Assembly (NCBI RefSeq): GCF_900176375.1
Contig: NZ_FWYF01000002.1
Span: forward strand, 346,161-410,160
Direction: 5' to 3'
Origin: Reichenbachiella faecimaris
Lineage (GTDB): Bacteria; Bacteroidota; Bacteroidia; Cytophagales; Cyclobacteriaceae
Length of the DNA: 64,000 nt
The notes beneath the pieces were generated by a model. The model saw nothing but the letters and a program-made list of their open reading frames with translations, was not told the DNA's origin and ran no database searches. The number at the start of each line of letters is the position of its first letter. The first letter of the stretch is position 1. This document shows, one piece after another, positions 16,710 to 25,475 of the stretch. The translations under genes were made by a program, and so were the position numbers.

Positions 16710-18248
16710 ATGTTAGCCAAAACTTTCGGGAGTGCAGTATATGGAGTTGACGCACATATCATCACAATAGAAGCCAATGTCATAGCGGGCACTAAATTTT
16801 TTATGGTTGGATTGCCAGATTCAGCAGTGAAAGAAAGTGAGCACAGAGTAGAATCCGCCTTGAAGCAAAATGGGTACTTTATGCCCAGGCAGAAGGTCAT
16901 AGTGAACCTGGCACCAGCCGATATCAAAAAGGAAGGCTCGTCTTATGACCTGCCCATTGCCCTTGGTATTCTCAATGCTTCTGGCCAAACAGAATTGACC
17001 AATTTGGATGAGTTCATCATTATGGGAGAATTATCTCTTGATGGAACCATCAGACCAATTAAGGGTGCGCTACCTATTGCCATAGAAGCAAGAAAAAGAG
17101 GCTTCAAGTCATTTATTCTACCAAAGGACAATGCATCTGAGGCAGCCATTGTTGACAACCTTCAAGTGATAGGCGTAGAATCATTGCAAGAAGCCATTAA
17201 TCATTTATCTGGAGAAAAAGTCATCGAGCCTCTTCAGTATGATACAAGAGACATGTTTCAAACACAAGTCAATGAATATGCTGCTGATTTTGCGAATGTG
17301 CAAGGACAGGAAAACATCAAAAGATCATTAGAAATAGCAGCAGCAGGTGGTCATAACGTTATTATGATTGGACCTCCTGGAGCAGGAAAGACCATGCTAG
17401 CCAAACGTTTGCCATCAATATTGCCTCCTCTCTCTCTTCAGGAATCACTAGAAACTACCAAAATTCATTCCGTCTCTGGCCATCTAAAGGAAAACTCTTC
17501 ACTTATTGCGACACGACCATTTAGGGCTCCTCATCATACTATTTCTGATGTAGCCTTGGTAGGTGGTGGTGGAATTCCCCAGCCAGGAGAAATCTCATTA
17601 GCCAACAATGGTGTTTTGTTTCTAGATGAATTACCTGAATTCAAACGCACCGTATTGGAAGTAATGCGTCAGCCTCTGGAAGAAAGAAAAGTCACTATAT
17701 CTAGAGCAAAAATATCCATTGAATTTCCAGCCAATTTTATGCTGATCGCGAGCATGAACCCATGTCCTTGTGGTTATTATAACCACCCAGAAAAAGAATG
17801 TGTCTGTGCGCCTGGAGTAGTTCAAAAATATCTCAACAAGGTAAGTGGCCCACTGCTCGACCGTATTGATCTGCATGTTGAGGTGACGCCTGTCTCATTT
17901 GATCAGCTGACTGAAGATCGCAAAACGGAAAGCAGTGAAGTCATTAGAGACAGAGTCATAGCAGCACGTATGATTCAGCTGGAAAGATTCAAGGATAATC
18001 CTGAAATTTTCAACAATGCTATGATGAATTCTCAGATGGTCAAGTCCATTTGTCAGATCAATGCTGCAGGAAAAAATCTATTGAAGACAGCCATGGAAAA
18101 GTTAGGTTTATCCGCCCGTGCTTATGACCGCATTCTTAAAGTAGCTCGTACCATAGCTGATCTTGCGGGCAAAGATGACATCCAAATTGAACATTTGGCT
18201 GAGGCGATACAGTATAGAAGTCTTGATCGCGAAGGCTGGGCAGCTTAA
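16710..18248 (+). CDS. YifB/ComM family AAA ATPase with Mg-chelatase-like domain
   Basis: 512 residues. An N-terminal S5-like domain with Lon-type fold (about 1-170, including VGLPDSAVKESEHRVE) is followed by an AAA+ core with Walker A GPPGAGKT near 223 and Walker B LFLDELPE near 305. A C-terminal Mg-chelatase-type domain includes the cysteine group CPCGYYNHPEKECVC. ComM in Vibrio and Haemophilus is a hexameric helicase that helps branch migration during natural transformation. Here the gene is single, with no neighbouring com genes, and its role in DNA uptake is inferred from homology only. Its 3' end overlaps the convergent asparaginase gene by 4 bases. Confidence 0.95.
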   Translation: MLAKTFGSAVYGVDAHIITIEANVIAGTKFFMVGLPDSAVKESEHRVESALKQNGYFMPRQKVIVNLAPADIKKEGSSYDLPIALGILNASGQTELTNLDEFIIMGELSLDGTIRPIKGALPIAIEARKRGFKSFILPKDNASEAAIVDNLQVIGVESLQEAINHLSGEKVIEPLQYDTRDMFQTQVNEYAADFANVQGQENIKRSLEIAAAGGHNVIMIGPPGAGKTMLAKRLPSILPPLSLQESLETTKIHSVSGHLKENSSLIATRPFRAPHHTISDVALVGGGGIPQPGEISLANNGVLFLDELPEFKRTVLEVMRQPLEERKVTISRAKISIEFPANFMLIASMNPCPCGYYNHPEKECVCAPGVVQKYLNKVSGPLLDRIDLHVEVTPVSFDQLTEDRKTESSEVIRDRVIAARMIQLERFKDNPEIFNNAMMNSQMVKSICQINAAGKNLLKTAMEKLGLSARAYDRILKVARTIADLAGKDDIQIEHLAEAIQYRSLDREGWAA

Positions 18249-19270
18249 TGCTCTATTTTATAAATAAAAGTTCTTGGTTTTCCCTCCTTTTGAATATAGC
18301 CTCGATACATGCCAGGCGTATTAAAAGTCATAGAAATATTTCCTTTGGCGTCGAGCGCAATGACCCCACCATCGCCGCCAATCGTTTTCAATTTGCCCAT
18401 AATCACTTCTTCGGCCGCCAATTCTAATGACACGTTTTTATATTCCATTCTAGCTGCAATATCGTAAGCCACCACGTTTCGAATAAAATACTCGCCGTGC
18501 CCAGTAGCCGATACACCACAGACTTCACTGGCAAATGTACCAGCGCCAATAACTGGCGAATCTCCTATTCTCCCATACTTTTTATTGGTCATACCACCTG
18601 TAGAAGTAGCAGCACAGATATTTCCATTTTTATCTAAAGCCACAGCGCCAACAGTTCCGTATTTAGAATCCTTCCACTTTTCAATACTTCCTTGTTCTTT
18701 TGCATTTTCAGCCTTCTGCAATTTTTCAAGCTGCTGTTTTCTTCCTTCTGTATAAAAATAAGTAGGGTCAACCACCTCAAGGTTTTGATCTTCAGCAAAT
18801 TGCTCTGCTCCAGCACCTGACATCATTACATGAGTTGAATTGTTCTTTACAGCTTGAGCCGCGAGGATCGGGTTTTTTATGATCTTCACTCCTGCTATAG
18901 CACCTGCTGATCCATCTCCACCGTTCATAATGGAGGCGTCCATTTCATTGTGTCCTTCATTAGTAAATACAGCTCCCTTCCCTGCATTGAACAAAGGCGA
19001 ATCCTCCATGATTATGATAGCAGCAATCACTGCCTGCTCAGAAGTGCCTCCTTCATTCAAAATTTTATACCCAGCATTCAAGGCCTCTTCCAATTTGGAA
19101 TGATACGCTTGCTCGTCTTCAGGTGTCATGTTCTCTTTCAGAATCGTCCCTGCTCCCCCATGAATGACTAGCGTAGGCATATTTGAAGTTCTAACATTCT
19201 GAGCCTTCAGAATACAATGACCTGAGGCAAAAATGGACAGGAATAAGAAAAATAAAATACACTTTTTCAT
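18245..19270 (-). CDS. Isoaspartyl peptidase / L-asparaginase, secreted
   Basis: 341 residues with an N-terminal signal peptide, so the protein is probably periplasmic. It belongs to the plant-type (Ntn-hydrolase) asparaginases, which split themselves to expose a threonine nucleophile. The threonine is in SKYGTVGAVALD near 207, and the glycine-rich signatures HGGAG, NAGKGAVF, DASIM and GTFA are in the proper order. These enzymes remove beta-aspartyl dipeptides and L-asparagine. The gene is monocistronic and convergent with the comM-like gene. No promoter matching TAnnTTTG was seen upstream. Confidence 0.95.
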   Translation of the reverse strand: MKKCILFFLFLSIFASGHCILKAQNVRTSNMPTLVIHGGAGTILKENMTPEDEQAYHSKLEEALNAGYKILNEGGTSEQAVIAAIIIMEDSPLFNAGKGAVFTNEGHNEMDASIMNGGDGSAGAIAGVKIIKNPILAAQAVKNNSTHVMMSGAGAEQFAEDQNLEVVDPTYFYTEGRKQQLEKLQKAENAKEQGSIEKWKDSKYGTVGAVALDKNGNICAATSTGGMTNKKYGRIGDSPVIGAGTFASEVCGVSATGHGEYFIRNVVAYDIAARMEYKNVSLELAAEEVIMGKLKTIGGDGGVIALDAKGNISMTFNTPGMYRGYIQKEGKPRTFIYKIEH

Positions 19271-19414
19271 CGTAGGGTTGCGTTTAGAAGTCGTAAGCTA
19301 AGCTAACTAAACAGTGCTGAATTAAATATTTTGAGTGACTACATTTTTTCCTTTTGTTTTTAATTACGTTCCAGTAGATTGCGCAAAATATCCTTGGATT
19401 AAAATGCTATAAAT

Positions 19415-19801
19415 ATGAGCAATGGAGAGAAAACAAGATATTCCCAAGAAGAGCTTGCTGAATTCGAAGAGTTGATCGTTGGAAAACTTGATAAGGCGAA
19501 GAGCGAATTGAAATATATCAAGGAGTCTTTGACTAGAAGTGGAGACTCAGGTACAGACAGTACTTTCGGGAATGTTAAAACATTGGAAGATGGCGCAGAT
19601 ACTGCCGAAAAAGAAAGCTTGAACCAGCTAGCTGCCAGACAACAAAAATTTATCACAAACCTTGAGAATGCATTGATTCGCATCAAAAACGGAACTTACG
19701 GCATCTGCAAAGAAAGTGGCAAGTTGATCAGTAAAGAGAGACTACGCGCGGTACCACATACTACCTTGTCTATTGATTCTAAATTGAAGCAAAGCAGCTA
19801 A
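19415..19801 (+). CDS. DksA/TraR-like protein with degenerate zinc finger
   Basis: 128 residues. An N-terminal coiled coil (about 10-40) is followed by a linker and a C-terminal module similar to the DksA/TraR zinc finger. In DksA four cysteines hold zinc; here only Cys98 remains. The CxxC partner is Ser101, and the second pair is replaced in PHTTLSI. This loss is usual in Bacteroidota homologs. The protein probably still binds near the RNA polymerase secondary channel, but the zinc-dependent structure is gone. The stop TAA is directly followed by the TTG start of scpB, so the two are translated together. Confidence 0.88.
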   Translation: MSNGEKTRYSQEELAEFEELIVGKLDKAKSELKYIKESLTRSGDSGTDSTFGNVKTLEDGADTAEKESLNQLAARQQKFITNLENALIRIKNGTYGICKESGKLISKERLRAVPHTTLSIDSKLKQSS

Positions 19802-20362
19802 TTGGATTTTTTGGCTAATCATATTGAAGCACTCATTTTTTGTTCGCAAAAACCAATTACGGACAAGGAAGTAAAAGACTGCCTGACAGAAATGTTTGAA
19901 GCAGAGGTGCCTTTGAAAGATATACATGACGCCATAACCAAACTGCAAGAAAAGTACAAAAGCGACGAATACGCCTTTGAGCCAGTGCAAAGTGGTGGTG
20001 GTTTCCAATTTTTAACCAAACCCGCCTATCAAGCCAGTATTGGCATTCTGCTTAAGCAACAATCCAAGAAACGACTATCAAATTCAGCCCTTGAGACTTT
20101 GTCGATCATTGCCTATCGACAGCCCATCACCAAGGGCGAGATGGAGCAGATTCGTGGCGTCAACTGTGACTACTCAGTACATAAACTTTTAGAGAAGGAG
20201 CTCATCGAAATCAAAGGCAAGTCAGATGCAGTAGGCAGACCACTTATTTATGGAACTAGTCAGAACTTCATAGACTACTTTGGCATCAATGATTTGAGTG
20301 AATTACCAACACTCAAGGATTTCGAAAATAAAGAAAACGAGATTGGAGAGGAAAATGAATAG
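19802..20362 (+). CDS. scpB: Segregation and condensation protein B
   Basis: 186 residues, the usual length. The start is TTG immediately after the dksA-like stop; the N-terminus DFLANHIEALIF matches family N-termini, which supports it. ScpB is the winged-helix kleisin partner of the SMC condensin: signatures LSNSALETLSIIAYRQPITKGEMEQIRGV near 98-126 and the GRPLIYGTS strand near 156 are present. It acts in chromosome condensation and segregation. scpA is not in this window, which differs from the scpAB pairing in Firmicutes but is common in Bacteroidota. Confidence 0.95.
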   Translation: MDFLANHIEALIFCSQKPITDKEVKDCLTEMFEAEVPLKDIHDAITKLQEKYKSDEYAFEPVQSGGGFQFLTKPAYQASIGILLKQQSKKRLSNSALETLSIIAYRQPITKGEMEQIRGVNCDYSVHKLLEKELIEIKGKSDAVGRPLIYGTSQNFIDYFGINDLSELPTLKDFENKENEIGEENE

Positions 20363-20411
20363 ACCTATTGGGTAAATTCAAAACCAACTTATAAGCCCCA
20401 ATTCTAAAAAT

Positions 20412-20450
20412 CAAAATACTACTAACCTGGTAAAAACCAATAGTATTTTG
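20412..20450 (+). terminator. Hairpin after scpB, possible terminator
   Basis: CAAAATACTA (20412-20421) and TAGTATTTTG (20441-20450) form a 10-bp stem around a 19-base loop that can form an inner TGGT/ACCA pair. Only four T residues occur in the right arm, so terminator activity is uncertain. Confidence 0.5.
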
Positions 20451-20460
20451 AGATTTGGTA

Positions 20461-20488
20461 TTTGATAATTTGGTTTTCGATACTTTTG
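20461..20488 (+). promoter_or_regulatory. Candidate promoter of the rRNA pseudouridine synthase gene
   Basis: TTTG (20461-20464) and TACTTTTG (20481-20488, followed by C) match -33 and -7 elements with a 16-base spacer. The ATG at 20506 lies 17 bases further on. The longer reading frame starting at 20455 would begin inside the promoter, which argues for 20506 as the start. Confidence 0.55.
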
Positions 20489-20505
20489 CAGGAATTATTA
20501 TTACC

Positions 20506-21279
20506 ATGCGAAAGAGAACAAACCCCAAAGGCCGTCAAAACAAACCTGAACCTCAACATGCAGCGCTAAGCTACCCAGCCAGGTTAAACAAATTCATATC
20601 AAATGCAGGTATTTGCTCTAGACGTGATGCTGATCTCTTGATAGCCGAAGGTAAAATCAAAATCAATGATAAGGTCGTGACCGAACTCGGCACTAAAGTA
20701 GAGCACGGTGACGAAGTGAAATTCAATGGCAAGGTGATCAAGCCACAGAGCTACGCTTACATTCTGCTTAACAAGCCCAAAGACTACATCACAACCATGG
20801 ACGATCCCGAAAATCGTAAAACCGTGATGCAATTGATCAAAGGAGCTACCGAGTCTAGAATATATCCAGTAGGTAGACTAGACAGAAACACAACAGGCCT
20901 TTTGCTATTCACTAATGATGGTGATCTATCTCAGAAACTCACCCACCCTTCTTACAAGATCAAAAAGATCTACCAAGTAGAGCTAGATAAGCCGATCACA
21001 GCCTATCACCTTGAGCAAATTGCCAATGGTATTAAACTAGAAGATGGAGAGGTAACTGTCGATGACATTGCCGTTCTCACGCCAGACAAAAAATCCATAG
21101 GCATACAAATCCATGTGGGCAAAAACAGAATCGTAAGAAGAATATTTGAGCATTTCGAATACGAGGTAGTAAAGCTCGACCGAACCATGTATGGTCAGCT
21201 CACCAAAAAGGAATTGCCTAAAGGAAAATGGAGAAATCTGACGGAGAGAGAAGTGGTGGTACTAAAGAATTTAACTTAA
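20506..21279 (+). CDS. rRNA large/small-subunit pseudouridine synthase, RsuA/RluB family
   Basis: 257 residues from the ATG at 20506. The N-terminus is basic (RKRTNPKGRQNK), then an S4 RNA-binding domain (RLNKFISNAGICSRRDAD), then the catalytic domain with the aspartate in GRLDRNTTGLLLFTND. The enzyme isomerizes a uridine in rRNA; whether it is RluB, RluE, RluF or RsuA cannot be decided by eye, but the basic N-terminal tail and S4 domain favour RluB. It follows scpB after an intrinsic hairpin and has its own promoter. No oddities. Confidence 0.93.
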   Translation: MRKRTNPKGRQNKPEPQHAALSYPARLNKFISNAGICSRRDADLLIAEGKIKINDKVVTELGTKVEHGDEVKFNGKVIKPQSYAYILLNKPKDYITTMDDPENRKTVMQLIKGATESRIYPVGRLDRNTTGLLLFTNDGDLSQKLTHPSYKIKKIYQVELDKPITAYHLEQIANGIKLEDGEVTVDDIAVLTPDKKSIGIQIHVGKNRIVRRIFEHFEYEVVKLDRTMYGQLTKKELPKGKWRNLTEREVVVLKNLT

Positions 21280-21411
21280 GCGAAGAAAGTCATCTCGTAG
21301 CCCTGCGAGGGGATCTCCTTATTGACTTGCAGACTACCAGAAACTAGCAAGATTTCTCCAGTCATCCAACTGTCTTTGAATTTTTTGCGAAATGACAGCT
21401 AACTTTATAGT

Positions 21412-22071
21412 TTATTTCAAAGTAGCAATCACAGTCCTACCGCCCTTAGTCACCTCTCCAATTTTTACATTGATCTCTGCATCTACTGGGAGGAATACAT
21501 CCAATCTAGATCCGAACTTGATAAAGCCGTATTCCTGGCCTTGCTGTAGCTTTTGATCTTCAGCTACGTACCATTTTATTCTACGGGCTACGGCACCAGC
21601 AATCTGCCGAACCAGGATTTCTACGCCACTGGTCAGTTCTACCACCATGGTGGTTCGCTCGTTTTCTGTGCTTGACTTGGGATGCCAGGCTACTAGATAT
21701 TTACCTGCGTGGTATTTGAAAAACTTTACTAACCCTGCTGCAGGTGTTCTACAAACGTGAACATTTAGGGGAGACATAAAAATCGAAATTTGCTTGCGCT
21801 CAGACTTGAAATACTCCCCTTCTTCTGTGTTTTCAATTACCACTACTTTACCATCCGCAGGTGCCAGGATTACATTTTCGTTGACCTCCACTGTAATTCT
21901 TGGGTTTCTAAAAAATTGTAACACCAAGAGGTAAACAATCAAGCTGGCTATCAAAGCCAACTGCTGTACTAACTCATTGGCTGGCATATAATACCTTATG
22001 GTATAATTGGCCAATGCCAATACGCACAACAGCACGAACAAAATTTTGTATCCTTCCTTGTGAATGGTCAT
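21412..22071 (-). CDS. psd: Phosphatidylserine decarboxylase, short (archaeal-type) form
   Basis: 219 residues, the usual length of the short form. It makes phosphatidylethanolamine from phosphatidylserine with a pyruvoyl group produced by self-cleavage. The cleavage site is Gly187-Ser188 in IKFGSRLDVF. Two membrane segments are near 8-25 and 35-55. The early signature APADGKVV and the SIFMSPLNVHVCRTP stretch are conserved. It lies in an operon-like run with the glutamate dehydrogenase gene (22-base gap) and cdsA, so phospholipid synthesis genes are close to each other here. Confidence 0.95.
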   Translation of the reverse strand: MTIHKEGYKILFVLLCVLALANYTIRYYMPANELVQQLALIASLIVYLLVLQFFRNPRITVEVNENVILAPADGKVVVIENTEEGEYFKSERKQISIFMSPLNVHVCRTPAAGLVKFFKYHAGKYLVAWHPKSSTENERTTMVVELTSGVEILVRQIAGAVARRIKWYVAEDQKLQQGQEYGFIKFGSRLDVFLPVDAEINVKIGEVTKGGRTVIATLK

Positions 22072-22093
22072 GGTAATGAAAAAGGGAGGAGGC

Positions 22094-23368
22094 TTAGAAT
22101 CCTCCTCTATATTTATATGTTGTCGATACTTTTTCGATGGCCACGATATAGGCCGCTATCCTCAATGATACTTTATATTCTTGAGATATTTCGTACACTT
22201 TATTGAAAGATGTCTTCATGATCCTGTCTGATCTACGGTTCACTCTCTCCCGTGTCCACTTGTATCCTAGTCTGTTCTGTACCCATTCGAAATAAGATAC
22301 CGTCACTCCACCAGCATTCGCTAGAATATCAGGAACGGCTAATACATCATTTTCTTGTAGAATGGCATCTGCTCTGGCGGATGTAGGCCCATTAGCTCCT
22401 TCTACGATCAATTTTGCTTTGATCTTAGCTGCGTTATCAAAAGTGATCACATCCTCTTTTGCTGCAGGAATCAATACATCCACATCTAGCAACAATAATT
22501 CGTCAGGATTGATTTTCTCAGCACCTGGGAATCCCTCTAACTGCCCATTGTTTTTATCTCTGTAGGCAATGGCCTCGTTCATGTTGATGCCACCATCATT
22601 GAAGTAAGCACCAGATACATCACTGATCGCAACGACACTTACACCTCGTTCTTCAAGCAATTTACCTGCCCAAGAACCTACATTACCAAATCCTTGGATC
22701 GCACACTTCGCGTTAAAAGGATTGATTTTCATTTTTTCCATTGCTGCCAAGGCAGAGATCATCACGCCACGACCAGTCGCTTCAGTTCTTCCTAAAGAGC
22801 CACCCAATACAATTGGCTTACCCGTTACAACAGCATTTACCGTCATCCCCTGAGCACGAGAGTACTCATCCATCATCCAAGCCATTTCTCTTGGCCCTGT
22901 ACCCATATCTGGAGCAGGAATATCTCTGTCTGGCCCAAAGATTTCATGCATATTTTGCGTATATGCTCTAGTTAATCTTTCGATTTCACCTGGAGACATT
23001 TCACGAGGATTACATTTGATCCCACCTTTAGCACCGCCATAAGGAATATCCACAACTGCACACTTCCAAGTCATCCAGGCTGCCAAAGCTTTCACTTCGT
23101 CCAGATTCACGCCCATGTCATATCTCACGCCACCTTTAGATGGCCCAAGAATATTGGAGTGAATGACTCGATAACCCTCGAAAACTTTAATTGAACCGTC
23201 ATCCATAGTGACAGGCAACGAAACGATGGCCTGCTTATATGGAGACTTTAATACATTGTAAATTTCGTCGTCAAGCCCTAATGCTTGTGCCGCGATATGA
23301 AATCTCGACATCATTGACTCGAAAGGATTCTCTTTATCCTTAATTGGAGCCGGTTCTATATATCCCAT
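22094..23368 (-). CDS. gdhA: Glutamate dehydrogenase (Glu/Leu/Phe/Val family)
   Basis: 424 residues, matching hexameric glutamate dehydrogenases of about 420 residues. The substrate lysine is in KCAVVDIPYGGAKGGI near 105-120, and a second family signature GPSKGGVRYD is near 76. The Rossmann fingerprint is in AIQGFGNVGSWAG near 225. It deaminates glutamate to 2-oxoglutarate with NAD or NADP; the coenzyme choice is not clear from sequence. A -7 element is 34 bases upstream. It separates cdsA (83 bases upstream) and psd (22 bases downstream) and probably shares a transcript with psd. Confidence 0.94.
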   Translation of the reverse strand: MGYIEPAPIKDKENPFESMMSRFHIAAQALGLDDEIYNVLKSPYKQAIVSLPVTMDDGSIKVFEGYRVIHSNILGPSKGGVRYDMGVNLDEVKALAAWMTWKCAVVDIPYGGAKGGIKCNPREMSPGEIERLTRAYTQNMHEIFGPDRDIPAPDMGTGPREMAWMMDEYSRAQGMTVNAVVTGKPIVLGGSLGRTEATGRGVMISALAAMEKMKINPFNAKCAIQGFGNVGSWAGKLLEERGVSVVAISDVSGAYFNDGGINMNEAIAYRDKNNGQLEGFPGAEKINPDELLLLDVDVLIPAAKEDVITFDNAAKIKAKLIVEGANGPTSARADAILQENDVLAVPDILANAGGVTVSYFEWVQNRLGYKWTRERVNRRSDRIMKTSFNKVYEISQEYKVSLRIAAYIVAIEKVSTTYKYRGGF

Positions 23369-23401
23369 TTTAAGTGTTTTGTGTTGTCATTTTTCGGTAT
23401 G

Positions 23402-23409
23402 CAAAATTA
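23402..23409 (-). promoter_or_regulatory. Candidate -7 element for the gdhA-psd operon
   Basis: On the minus strand the sequence is TAATTTTG followed by C, an exact -7 match. The ATG of gdhA is 34 bases downstream. TTTG at 23427-23424 is upstream, but with a short 14-base spacer. Confidence 0.45.
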
Positions 23410-23451
23410 CACATTCATCCAATCAAAACAGGATTTACCCTCAATATTCGC

Positions 23452-24291
23452 TCATTCTTGCACAAAAAACTTCAAGAAAATGATGATGAAAGGAATGGAT
23501 AACAACAAACCGTCGAATCTATCTAGAAAGCCACCATGGCCTGGTAATTTTCTACCTGAGTCTTTGATATCCATACTTCTTTTAAACAGCGATTCGACCA
23601 GATCCCCATAGGTACCCGTAACGACCGTAATCACAGATATGACTATCCAATGCCAAAGTGCCAAATCCGTAAAATAGTATGACATACCTATGGCAAAAGC
23701 AAGAGAGAGACATGCACCACCAACGCTGCCTTCCCAGGATTTTTTGGGAGATACTCGTTCAAATAATTTTCTTTTTCCAAACTGAATCCCCGCAAAATAA
23801 GCTCCAGTATCACTTGCCCATAGAATCAGGAAAATGCCAATAATGATTTGATAGCTGTAATGATCCAGTATGAAAGCTGCTACGCTCAAAAGCGAAAAAG
23901 GCAATGCCACATAGATAATACCCAAAAAAGTAAAGGCGATATTGGTGAAGGGCTTCTTTTCGTCTTTTTTATACAACTTGATAAAAAAAATGGTAGAACT
24001 AAAGGGCAAAATCATAAAAAAGGCATCGAAATGAATGGTTCCTTTTTCTACCAGATAAATCATGGTATATAGGATCACTCCCATGATTGTACCGAATGTC
24101 CTTAACGGCACGATGCCATTCGCTATGATGAGTTTATAAAATTCCCATTGTGTGAAGACACATAAAAAAAGAAAAACAGCAAAAAAGCCGTACTCATGAT
24201 AGGCTATGGCAAACAAGACAACGAACGCACCTATTAACCCTGTGACTAGCCTTTTTGCTAGGTCTGAAAACTTACTTGAACTCGATGTCAT
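23452..24291 (-). CDS. cdsA: Phosphatidate cytidylyltransferase
   Basis: 279 residues with about eight membrane segments. It makes CDP-diacylglycerol from phosphatidic acid and CTP, the entry to phospholipid synthesis. The conserved C-terminal signature runs from FKRSMDIKDSGRKLPGHGG through FLDRFD near 240-265. Its start overlaps the DUF2007 gene by 20 bases, so the order of transcription is CPBP protease, DUF2007, cdsA. It is close to psd, and together these two genes supply the CDP-diacylglycerol to phosphatidylethanolamine route. Confidence 0.96.
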   Translation of the reverse strand: MTSSSSKFSDLAKRLVTGLIGAFVVLFAIAYHEYGFFAVFLFLCVFTQWEFYKLIIANGIVPLRTFGTIMGVILYTMIYLVEKGTIHFDAFFMILPFSSTIFFIKLYKKDEKKPFTNIAFTFLGIIYVALPFSLLSVAAFILDHYSYQIIIGIFLILWASDTGAYFAGIQFGKRKLFERVSPKKSWEGSVGGACLSLAFAIGMSYYFTDLALWHWIVISVITVVTGTYGDLVESLFKRSMDIKDSGRKLPGHGGFLDRFDGLLLSIPFIIIFLKFFVQE

Positions 24292-24478
24292 TCTCTATGA
24301 TCTTAATTGCCCTGAGTACATGATCAGGGGCTACCAATACTTCAAAATGACCAAACTGGTAGGCAGCGTCTTTTTTGTTGACCATCACTGGCTGAAGTCC
24401 AGAATCCTGAAGCACCGCAATGACAATCTCTGCACGATATTCGTTCTTATCTGAAAATACTTTTTGCCAGTTACTCAT
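24272..24478 (-). CDS. DUF2007 family protein (putative signal-transducing)
   Basis: 68 residues from the ATG at 24478; the frame extends 15 codons further upstream but the ATG gives the family N-terminus (MSNWQKVFS). The sequence pattern of a short beta-alpha-beta domain with EYRAEIVIAVLQDSGLQPVMVNKKD matches DUF2007, small cytoplasmic proteins of unknown role often found in Bacteroidota. It overlaps the CPBP gene by 8 bases and cdsA by 20 bases, a tight translational arrangement. Confidence 0.88.
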   Translation of the reverse strand: MSNWQKVFSDKNEYRAEIVIAVLQDSGLQPVMVNKKDAAYQFGHFEVLVAPDHVLRAIKIIENDIEFK

Positions 24479-25394
24479 TTCCCAAATTATCTGTAATATG
24501 AAATTGTTTTCTGAACAAAACAAACAGAATTGCGCCTATAATTGCGAAGGCCAAGGTTGACCATATTGACACGGTTTCAGTACTTTCAATATCGTATTCT
24601 ACGATCTCTTGTTGGAATAGATAAATCATAAACAAGGTGAAACCATTGTTTACAAAGTGTGCAATTGACGCATACCACAAGTTCCCAGAATAATAGAAAA
24701 GATAACCAAAGAATGCCCCTAAGGCCATTCTGGGCATGAAACCGTAAAACTGCATGTGAAATGCGCTGAAAAACATGGCTGTTGCCCAAATAGCAACATG
24801 TGGATTACCCCAAATTTTTTGCAAATACTCTTGTATCAATCCTCTGAATAGCAACTCTTCTCCGATAGCAGGCACGACGGCCACCACTACCATTACCAAG
24901 AGAAAATATGGAAAGGAATAAAAATCCGTTAAATATTCCGTCATCAATCTCCCCTGCTCCTCCATTTGATCAAAAGTAGCAGCGAGGCTCTCGGGAAACT
25001 CAATACTCCTATTCCATTCAATCAGCCAGCCATTGACTATCATCAAGGACAGGGTTAACCCAATGGTAGTCACCATGGCATTGAGGTTAATACTACTGGA
25101 ATGAAAATAATTAGCAAGACTTCCAGACTCGAATCTTCGGACAAATATGGCTGGTACAATAATGAAACTCAATATGGCTGATGCGCCTTGAACGAATACC
25201 AACACCAACTGTCCTGAAGGATCTGGATTATCTGACCCTATATCTCTCATAAACTGATCAAACGTAATACCCAACGTCTCTATCCCAACAAGCATGAAAA
25301 GCATAGGGGCTACCAGATACGTCCCAAGGCTAAGCAATACGAGTAACAACAATAATGAGAGTGGGCTTCGATAGCTTTGTAGTGAATTGGGCAT
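24471..25394 (-). CDS. CPBP family intramembrane glutamic endopeptidase
   Basis: 307 residues with about eight membrane segments. The CPBP (Abi) signatures are EExxxRG in GEELLFRGLIQ near 180, FxxxH in FSAFHMQ near 214, and HxxxN in AHFVNNG near 250. Members cut prenylated proteins or act in bacteriocin immunity; the substrate here is unknown. It is the first gene of a run with DUF2007 and cdsA. The divergent dusB gene shares the upstream spacer. Confidence 0.92.
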   Translation of the reverse strand: MPNSLQSYRSPLSLLLLLVLLSLGTYLVAPMLFMLVGIETLGITFDQFMRDIGSDNPDPSGQLVLVFVQGASAILSFIIVPAIFVRRFESGSLANYFHSSSINLNAMVTTIGLTLSLMIVNGWLIEWNRSIEFPESLAATFDQMEEQGRLMTEYLTDFYSFPYFLLVMVVVAVVPAIGEELLFRGLIQEYLQKIWGNPHVAIWATAMFFSAFHMQFYGFMPRMALGAFFGYLFYYSGNLWYASIAHFVNNGFTLFMIYLFQQEIVEYDIESTETVSIWSTLAFAIIGAILFVLFRKQFHITDNLGNE

Positions 25395-25402
25395 AAATGG
25401 AT

Positions 25403-25410
25403 TAAATTTG
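25403..25410 (+). promoter_or_regulatory. Candidate -7 element for dusB
   Basis: TAAATTTG followed by C, an exact match to the consensus, located 65 bases before the dusB ATG in the spacer with the divergent CPBP gene. The expected leader is about 60 bases. Confidence 0.5.
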
Positions 25411-25475
25411 CAGCAAAAATGATCGGATAATTGGAATAAACAAAAATAACCATCCGATTGCCCAAAGAAAGTACA

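Noticed and set aside
20455-20505. Longer N-terminus for the pseudouridine synthase
   Set aside because: The extra 17 codons contain the -33 and -7 promoter elements; the protein N-terminus MRKRT at 20506 is typical.
21280-21411. Spacer between the pseudouridine synthase and psd as a REP-like element
   Set aside because: It has short complementary words (CTCG/CGAG, CCC/GGG) but no arms longer than about 5 bases. It may be a decayed repeat, but the evidence is too weak to list.
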